From the NCBI RefSeq assembly GCF_000967195.1, contig NZ_KQ033871.1, positions 820,817-884,816 on the forward strand: DNA of 64,000 nucleotides, in the 5' to 3' direction. This DNA is from Lactobacillus kullabergensis. Its GTDB lineage: Bacteria; Bacillota; Bacilli; Lactobacillales; Lactobacillaceae. The translations under genes were made by a program, and so were the position numbers. How positions within the stretch are numbered: the stretch's first letter is position 1; every line of letters starts with the position of its first letter. The notes under the pieces are model-generated. The model saw nothing but the letters and a program-made list of their open reading frames with translations, did no database searches and was not told the origin of the DNA. Positions 58,421 to 64,000 of the stretch are shown here, in pieces.

Positions 58421-58751
58421 ACAGGATTTAGCAAATAAAAATATTATTCAAAGACAGAGTCTTATTGTTTTTCTAAATTCAATTAGTGATCAGTACAAAT
58501 TGAGACGATATGGCGATATTGTTTATTTTTCAAAGAAATTTGCTTATTGTATTATGTATGTAAATAAAAAAGAAATTGAACAAGTTTGCCACGACTTGAA
58601 TTCACTTGATTTTGTTGAAAAAGTAGAAAAATCAAATTGGAATCAAATTGATCTGTCCAGTGATCATATTGAAAATCAAATTAGAGATTTAGCCAAAAAA
58701 GCCGAAAAAACATTGCAGGAACGTCAGGAAGATACAGAACAAATATTATGA
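58410..58751 (+). CDS. ylbG: YlbG family protein (DUF2129)
   Basis: 113 residues from ATG 58410 (GAAAGG eight bases before it, inside ftsW). The core FLNS.S..YKLRRYGDIVYFSKKFAYCIMYVN matches YlbG; a short Lys/Glu-rich tail follows. Function unknown; order ylbG-rsmD-coaD-ylbL is conserved in Firmicutes. The C-terminal tail makes it longer than Bacillus YlbG. Confidence 0.8.
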   Translation: MSIEQDLANKNIIQRQSLIVFLNSISDQYKLRRYGDIVYFSKKFAYCIMYVNKKEIEQVCHDLNSLDFVEKVEKSNWNQIDLSSDHIENQIRDLAKKAEKTLQERQEDTEQIL

Positions 58752-59299
58752 GAATTATTTCCGGAAAATACGCCAGACGCAATTTATTTACGTTGAAAAG
58801 CCAGAAAACAAGACCAACTAGTGATAAGGTTAAAGAATCTCTGTTTAATTCATTAGGTCAATTTTTTAATGGTGGAGAAGTTTTGGATTTATACGGGGGA
58901 AGTGGCGCACTGGCAATTGAGGCCGTTTCTCGAGGATGCTCTCACGCAACAATAGTAGATATAAATTATCAGGCCGTTAACATCATTCATAAAAACGTTG
59001 CTTTGACAAAGGATCCTGAACGTTTTGCAGTATATAAAATGTCTAGCAATGCAGCTTTAAGTAAATTTGCCGAAGAAAAACAAAAATTTGATCTTGTTTT
59101 CTTAGATCCACCTTATGCTAAACAAAGAATTGCAGACGATATGGCAAAAATGGTTGACCTAGAACTGTTAAACAGTGGTGCAGTAGTGGTGGCTGAAACC
59201 AATGATCAAACAAATTTAAAAACAAGTAGTAGTTTTCAGCTAATTAAGGAAAAACATTTAGGTAAAACTATTGTTCGTTTTTATCGAAAGGAATATTAA
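58748..59299 (+). CDS. rsmD: 16S rRNA (guanine-966 N2) methyltransferase RsmD
   Basis: 183 residues: MRIISGKYARRNL, TRPTSDKVKESLFN, AdoMet site VLDLYGGSGALAIEAVSRG and catalytic DLVFLDPPY. Its ATG overlaps the ylbG stop (ATGA). Confidence 0.95.
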   Translation: MRIISGKYARRNLFTLKSQKTRPTSDKVKESLFNSLGQFFNGGEVLDLYGGSGALAIEAVSRGCSHATIVDINYQAVNIIHKNVALTKDPERFAVYKMSSNAALSKFAEEKQKFDLVFLDPPYAKQRIADDMAKMVDLELLNSGAVVVAETNDQTNLKTSSSFQLIKEKHLGKTIVRFYRKEY

Positions 59300-59793
59300 T
59301 GAGTGTCGCAATATTTCCAGGAAGTTTTGACCCTATTACTAAAGGGCACGTTGATATAATTAATCAGGCTGCTGCGATATTTGATAAAGTTTACGTAGTG
59401 GTGATGGTCAATACGGCTAAAAAATATCTTTTCACAAATGAAGAAAGAGAAGACTTGATTAATGATGCTGTTAAAGATCTGAAAAATGTTCAAGTGTTGC
59501 TAAAGCCTAACCAGCTTACTGTTAACGTTGCACGCGATTTGGGCGCAAATACAATTGTGCGTGGCGTAAGAAATACCACAGATTTTTTATTTGAACAGCA
59601 GATTGCAGAAATGAATAAAAAAATGGCAAGTGACATAAGTACCGTTTTGCTTTTTACTGAGCCAGAAAATAGCTTTGTTGCGTCCAGTATTATAAAAGAA
59701 ATTGCGCAGTTTAATGGTGATTTTGCTAGCTTTTTGCCGACTAAAGCAGCACAGGCTTTAAAAGAAAAAATAGGTTATAACAAACATGAATAA
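59299..59793 (+). CDS. coaD: Phosphopantetheine adenylyltransferase CoaD
   Basis: 164 residues: FPGSFDPITKGHVDII (HxGH-type T/HxGH site), RGVRNTTDFLFEQQIAEMN and FVASSIIKEIAQFNGDF. Fourth step of CoA synthesis, making dephospho-CoA. One-base overlap with rsmD (TAATG). Confidence 0.97.
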   Translation: MSVAIFPGSFDPITKGHVDIINQAAAIFDKVYVVVMVNTAKKYLFTNEEREDLINDAVKDLKNVQVLLKPNQLTVNVARDLGANTIVRGVRNTTDFLFEQQIAEMNKKMASDISTVLLFTEPENSFVASSIIKEIAQFNGDFASFLPTKAAQALKEKIGYNKHE

Positions 59794-60832
59794 TGAAAAG
59801 AAACCACTCAAGAAGTTTTCAAAAGCTCGAAAATGGCTATTTATTATTTTGGCATTTTTTCTGGTTTTTATTGGCTTAAACTGGCCAACCAATTACTATA
59901 TTGAAATGCCAGGCAGTGCTGTTTCAATTGGTCAATTTGTAAAAAGCAACGTTAAGCCGCCAAGTAATTTTTATTTAGTGACAGTCAGTGAAACAAGTCA
60001 GCCGGCAACAGTATGGGAATACCTTTTTAGTTTTACCCAAAAACATGCTAGTCGTATTCCAAAAACTGAGTTGTTGGGTGGTTCAAGCAGTAGTCAATAC
60101 CAAGAATTACAAAATTGGTATATGCAAACTAGTCAACAAAATGCTATATATTATGCGGCCAAAAAGGCTGGACTAAAACCTAAACTCCACTATAAGGGTG
60201 TTTACGTTATGCAGGTACTAAAAGGCTCAAGCTTTAAAGGCAAATTGCAAATCGGGGATACAGTTTTAGGTGCTGATGGTCATAAATTTCACTCAACAGA
60301 AGAAATGATCAGTTATTTTCAAAAAAAGCAGTTAGGTTCTAAAACTATAATTAATGTTGTGCGAGAACAGAAAAAAATCAATTTTAAAGGAAAAATTGTC
60401 AAGGTCAAAGGTACAGGCAAACCTGGCATCGGAATACAGTTGGTGGAGCATGTACAGGTCGAAACAAAGCCAAAAGTTACAATTAATGCTGGTGCAATAG
60501 GAGGACCATCTGCCGGGTTAATGTTCACTTTAACAAGTTATGAAGTTTTTTCCGGCAAGCACTTAGCTGAAGGTCATAAAATTGCTGGAACTGGGACAAT
60601 TAGTCCGTCAGGAAAAGTAGGTATGATTGGTGGTGTCGATAAAAAAGTTGTGGCTGCTGATCGTGCTGGTGCTGAGGTCTTTTTTGCACCTGTTGATACA
60701 GCGGGGATGAAGAAAAGTGCAAGTAATTATCTACTTGCTAAAAAGACAGCCAAGCAAATAGGAACAAAAATGAAAATTGTTCCTGTACGCACATTTGATG
60801 ACGCACTTCATTATTTACATGAAAAATACTAA
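59786..60832 (+). CDS. SepM/YlbL family membrane-anchored protease (PDZ + Lon-type)
   Basis: 348 residues: one N-terminal membrane helix (about 14-32), a PDZ domain (about 135-215) and a C-terminal Lon-type Ser/Lys protease domain with GGPSAGLMF (Ser about 242) and Lys at about 286 (GGVDKKVVAAD). In streptococci SepM trims secreted competence peptide, and YlbL is the Bacillus homologue. Substrate here unknown. Start overlaps coaD by 8 bases. Confidence 0.9.
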   Translation: MNNEKKPLKKFSKARKWLFIILAFFLVFIGLNWPTNYYIEMPGSAVSIGQFVKSNVKPPSNFYLVTVSETSQPATVWEYLFSFTQKHASRIPKTELLGGSSSSQYQELQNWYMQTSQQNAIYYAAKKAGLKPKLHYKGVYVMQVLKGSSFKGKLQIGDTVLGADGHKFHSTEEMISYFQKKQLGSKTIINVVREQKKINFKGKIVKVKGTGKPGIGIQLVEHVQVETKPKVTINAGAIGGPSAGLMFTLTSYEVFSGKHLAEGHKIAGTGTISPSGKVGMIGGVDKKVVAADRAGAEVFFAPVDTAGMKKSASNYLLAKKTAKQIGTKMKIVPVRTFDDALHYLHEKY

Positions 60833-60843
60833 TAGAAATTAAT

Positions 60844-60871
60844 AAAAGTCCAAAAGTTTTTGGGCTTTTTT
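60844..60871 (+). terminator. Terminator between the protease gene and comEA
   Basis: AAAGTCCAAAA (60845-60855) pairs with TTTTGGGCTTT (60858-60868), one wobble, with a T-run. comEA probably has its own promoter or relies on readthrough. Confidence 0.65.
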
Positions 60872-60898
60872 GCGTACTTAAAAATAGGAGTTGAGAAA

Positions 60899-61624
60899 AT
60901 GGATTGGGAAAAAATAAAAACTTTTATTGATAAGCACAAAAAGTATTTTTTCATTGGATTGGCATGTCTAATGGCAGTTTTTTTAATTGAGATTAAGAAG
61001 TCAGGATCCAACGAAAATTTAAGTGATTTCGATGATGAAAACACTGAGTTTTTGCAAAGTAAAAAAGACAACACTGACAACTTGACTGGTAAAACTAACT
61101 CAAAGGAAATAAAAACAGAAGAAACCGTTAAAGATAAGCCTAAAAATATCACGTGTGACATATCAGGTGCGGTTAAACATCAAGGAGTATATACACTAAA
61201 AAATGGAGCACGATTGAATGAGCTGATCGCTGCAGCAGGAGGTATTAAAAGCAACGCTCAGTTGAAAAGGGTTAACCGAGCTTTGATATTGAAAGATCAG
61301 GATAAGATTCATATTCCTTATATAGGAGAAAAAATAAAGACAGAGCAAGTGGTAGAATCGGTTTCATCTAATTCATCTGACCCGGTTTCTAGTGAATTTA
61401 ATGACAAAAATAGTGGTCAAACGACTGCAGGCAATAAAGTAAACATCAATACCGCAAATGCACAACAACTACAGCAGCTTAATGGTATTGGAGAGAAAAA
61501 AGCACAGCAAATTATTGCTTATCGTCAAAAGAGTGGCCAATTTAAATCCATAGAAGAACTGAAGCAGGTATCTGGAATTGGGGAAAAAACATTTGTGGCA
61601 CTTAAAGACCAATTGGAAGTTTGA
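60899..61624 (+). CDS. comEA: Competence DNA-binding protein ComEA
   Basis: 241 residues from ATG 60899 (TAGGAG eight bases before it). One membrane helix (about 17-36), a flexible linker, an SLBB domain (CDISGAVKHQGVYTLKNGARL.ELIAAAGG) and a C-terminal helix-hairpin-helix pair (VNINTANAQQLQQLNGIGEKKAQQIIAYR...FKSIEELKQVSGIGEKTF). Captures DNA outside the membrane for uptake. An ORF starting at 60860 lacks a site. Confidence 0.92.
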   Translation: MDWEKIKTFIDKHKKYFFIGLACLMAVFLIEIKKSGSNENLSDFDDENTEFLQSKKDNTDNLTGKTNSKEIKTEETVKDKPKNITCDISGAVKHQGVYTLKNGARLNELIAAAGGIKSNAQLKRVNRALILKDQDKIHIPYIGEKIKTEQVVESVSSNSSDPVSSEFNDKNSGQTTAGNKVNINTANAQQLQQLNGIGEKKAQQIIAYRQKSGQFKSIEELKQVSGIGEKTFVALKDQLEV

Positions 61625-63881
61625 TGTTTTAAAACCAGGGTTCCTTCTTGCATTAGCATTATTACTGATAGATTTAAGTTTTTTATACTATCAATGCGAT
61701 ACCTTAATTCAAAAGTCATGTTCTTTTTTAATAGCCGCTTATCTCTCATATTTGCTTTTTTATAAGTTTAATTCTTTAAGATGGTTTTCTCTTGTAATAC
61801 TTTTTATAGCTTTTTTTGCAACTTGCTTCGATAAAAAGCAAACTGCCTTTGTAATCAGTCCAAGATCTCAAATAGTTTTTTACCCTGATCAAATTGATAT
61901 TTTTGACGATTGGTTCACAGTTGATGGTCAAGTAGAAAAAGGCAAAGTAAAAGTCTCTGGGAGAATAAACTCAAGACAGATACAACAAATAAAATCAGGG
62001 TACAGAGTTAAACTTTATTGTTTATCTGGTGATGTAAATCCGATTGAACCGGCTTCTAACTATGGACAATTTGACTTGCAAAAATTTTATCGATATAAAA
62101 ACATTTCTCAAGAAGTCAAACTAAAAAGCTATAGAATTAAAATTGACAAGGGTGGCATTTGGAACTATTTGCATTTTTTGCGATTCCATTTAAAAAAATT
62201 TTTTCAGCAAATGCCACCAATTTTATCTTTTTTTAGTAGTGAACTGATCCTAGGTGAAAATCCAAGTCGGAGATTTCAAACAATTCTGAATAATTATCGT
62301 GACCTTGGCGTAATACACATCTTGAGTATTTCTGGTCTGCATGTTGGTATTTATACCTTACTAATCAGTAAATTTTGTTATTTTTTAAAATTAACAGAAG
62401 GCGAGACCTTTGTTTTTTGTTTGCTTATTTTACTGGTAGGGATTTTTCTCAGTAATAGTCAAGTTGGTTTTATCAGAGCAAGTTTGACCTATATTTTGGG
62501 TCAACTATTTTCTATAAAAAAATTACAAATTAACAAAAGTGATTTACTTGGACTAACTGCAATTTTGCACCTAATAATCAATCCTCGTTTAATGATGAGC
62601 ACTGGCGCAGTTTTAAGCTATATTTTAGCCCTGGGTCTGGAAATGACTAATCACATGACTAAATTTAAGCAGTCATTTTCTTTAAATAATCTCTTACTGC
62701 CATTGCTTTTATTTTACTTTTTTCAATTTAATATATTAACTGTTTTTTTTAATCTGTTAATTGTGCCATATTTCAACTGGGTCGTGATGCCTTTAACTTT
62801 TTTGAACTTGCTGATCTTTAAAATTAATCCAAAATGCAGTTTTTTATTTGAAAGAATACTTGAACTTGGAGAAAAACAAATTGCACAAATTTCTAACAGT
62901 AAAATTGGCCTTTTAACATTTGGCAAAATAAACTGGTGGCAATGTCTTTTTTTATTAATTCTGACGTCTATTATATTGATTTGGATAAATGAAAAACCAA
63001 ACTGTAAAAAAATAATAAAAAGATTTATAGTATGTCTTTTATTTATATATGGATTGGTTTTTTTGACCATTCATTTTCCACTTCAAGGTCAAGTAACTTT
63101 CATTGACGTTGGCCAAGGAGACAGCATTTTTATTTCCACTCCGTTTTTTAGAAAAGTTTATTTAATAGATGTCGGTGGAAAACTTAATTTCAACGGCAAA
63201 AAAATAAATCCGCAGGTTAAGAAAATTACTCTCCCATTTTTGAAAGCTCAAGGTATAAGCAAAATTAATGGGATATTTATTACACACCAAGATGCAGATC
63301 ATGTAGGTGATTTGAAGCCACTTTTGAATCAAATTAAAGTAGAAAATTTATATGTGGCGCGAGGATTAATTCAAAATCCTTCTTTTCAAAAAAGAATCAC
63401 TGGAAAAATCAAGAAAGACCAAATTATACAATTGTTAGCAGGGAATGAAGTTAATGACTCTCAACTATCTTTTCAGACTGTTTATCCTTTTAAGCCAGGC
63501 TTAGGAAAAAATGAAGATTCTCTTTCTTTAACATTTAAACTGGCCGGCAAAAGATGGCTTTTTACTGGTGATTTAGGCCAAGAAGGAGAGTTGGAGATCA
63601 TGAATCAATATCATTTGCATGTTAATTACTTCAAGCTAGGTCATCATGGTAGTCGTACTGCTTCAAATAAAGAATTCCTAAAAGCTTTACATCCAGAAAG
63701 AGTTTTTATTTCTGCTGGTCGCAAGAATCGTTTTGGTCATCCTCACATAGAGACAATTGAAACTTTGCAGGCTCAACATATTCCGTGGGCATCGACTCAA
63801 GACTGTGGTATGATTACTTGGACTTATGGTGCTTTTACGAGGCCCAAATTTAAGAGATTTTTACCGGTGATAAAAAAATGA
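61593..63881 (+). CDS. comEC: DNA uptake channel/nuclease ComEC
   Basis: About 762 residues: a DUF4131-type OB region, the competence transmembrane domain (HILSISGLHVGIYTLLI, several spans) and a C-terminal metallo-beta-lactamase domain with TFIDVGQGDSIFI, ITHQDADHVGDLK and KLGHHGSRTASN. Moves single-stranded DNA across the membrane. Start is uncertain: TTG 61593 (GGGGA 8 bases before) or TTG 61578, both overlapping comEA. Presence of comEA/EC alone does not prove competence. Confidence 0.92.
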   Translation: MWHLKTNWKFDVLKPGFLLALALLLIDLSFLYYQCDTLIQKSCSFLIAAYLSYLLFYKFNSLRWFSLVILFIAFFATCFDKKQTAFVISPRSQIVFYPDQIDIFDDWFTVDGQVEKGKVKVSGRINSRQIQQIKSGYRVKLYCLSGDVNPIEPASNYGQFDLQKFYRYKNISQEVKLKSYRIKIDKGGIWNYLHFLRFHLKKFFQQMPPILSFFSSELILGENPSRRFQTILNNYRDLGVIHILSISGLHVGIYTLLISKFCYFLKLTEGETFVFCLLILLVGIFLSNSQVGFIRASLTYILGQLFSIKKLQINKSDLLGLTAILHLIINPRLMMSTGAVLSYILALGLEMTNHMTKFKQSFSLNNLLLPLLLFYFFQFNILTVFFNLLIVPYFNWVVMPLTFLNLLIFKINPKCSFLFERILELGEKQIAQISNSKIGLLTFGKINWWQCLFLLILTSIILIWINEKPNCKKIIKRFIVCLLFIYGLVFLTIHFPLQGQVTFIDVGQGDSIFISTPFFRKVYLIDVGGKLNFNGKKINPQVKKITLPFLKAQGISKINGIFITHQDADHVGDLKPLLNQIKVENLYVARGLIQNPSFQKRITGKIKKDQIIQLLAGNEVNDSQLSFQTVYPFKPGLGKNEDSLSLTFKLAGKRWLFTGDLGQEGELEIMNQYHLHVNYFKLGHHGSRTASNKEFLKALHPERVFISAGRKNRFGHPHIETIETLQAQHIPWASTQDCGMITWTYGAFTRPKFKRFLPVIKK

Positions 63882-64000
63882 CATTACTTTCTTTATTTAA
63901 AGGTTCTAATACGAAAATTGCTCATACCCTGATTAGTGGAAACGACGCTTTCTTAAACGAATATATTGCTGATTCATATATTCATGAGAAAAAAATGTCA
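63878..64000 (+). CDS. holA: DNA polymerase III subunit delta (HolA), 5' part
   Basis: First 41 codons, cut by the window end. ATG overlaps the comEC stop (ATGA). N-terminus MTLLSLFKG...IAHTLISGNDAFLNEYI fits the HolA start, and holA follows comEC in Firmicutes. The clamp-loader delta subunit. Call rests on position and a short match. Confidence 0.75.
   Translation, partial: MTLLSLFKGSNTKIAHTLISGNDAFLNEYIADSYIHEKKMS

Noticed and set aside
60860-60898. Extra N-terminus of comEA from 60860
   Set aside because: It lies in the terminator after the protease gene; ATG 60899 has TAGGAG at normal spacing.

Overview
The window is a low-GC Gram-positive chromosome segment from Lactobacillus in the strict sense, most likely the acidophilus/helveticus-type branch. 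The grounds are the C-terminal S-layer (SLAP) wall-binding repeats on the first protein, the Lactobacillales gene order (rarA-yueI-rpsD / ezrA-nifS-thiI-valS-folC-radC-mreBCD-dcw-ileS), tRNA-sensing T-box leaders, and small families typical of the order (DUF3397, DUF4044, DUF1831, YueI, YlbG). The species assignment is inference. I saw no tRNA, rRNA or CRISPR array.

Layout. 1-4.1 kb: 3' part of a very large helical-repeat surface protein. 4.1-6.6 kb (minus): rarA, yueI and rpsD, with an S4-type leader. 7-16.8 kb (plus): ezrA, a NifS-type cysteine desulfurase with thiI, valS under a T-box (GUA specifier), folC, a HAD phosphatase and radC. 16.9-19.3 kb: mreBCD. 19.3-19.9 kb: a 46-codon minus-strand gene (DUF4044 type) and DUF3397. 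20-33.6 kb: division and cell-wall cluster mraZ-rsmH-ftsL-pbp2B-mraY-murD-murG-divIB-ftsA-ftsZ-sepF-yggT-ylmH-divIVA, led by 10-bp-phased GTGGT boxes that look like the MraZ operator. 33.6-36.6 kb: T-box (AUC specifier) and ileS. 36.6-45.4 kb: an eroded cold-shock-domain protein, Nudix hydrolase, a tail-anchored unknown, mtnN, a second cysteine desulfurase with DUF1831 and mnmA, a histidine phosphatase, a TPR protein, recD2 and a small unknown. 45.4-47.5 kb: ABC exporter pair and a GNAT acetyltransferase. 47.6-49.5 kb: intact IS1182-type element, inserted 5 bp after the stop of an orphan peptide-binding lipoprotein (49.5-51.2 kb). 51.4-55 kb (minus): diacylglycerol kinase, RNase J1 with rpoY, and def. 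55.1-64 kb (plus): a 32-codon ORF ending in a terminator, typA, ftsW, ylbG, rsmD, coaD, a SepM/YlbL protease, comEA, comEC and the start of holA.

Together the core genes build and place the septum (FtsZ/FtsA/SepF/EzrA/DivIVA, PBP2B/FtsW), make lipid II (MraY, MurD, MurG), set cell shape (MreBCD) and charge or modify tRNA (ValS, IleS, ThiI, MnmA). Most of the window is conserved housekeeping sequence. I found no convincing new multi-gene system. The best leads are the truncated repeat surface protein, the 32-codon ORF/terminator before typA, the phased operator before mraZ, and the eroded cold-shock protein coupled to ileS.
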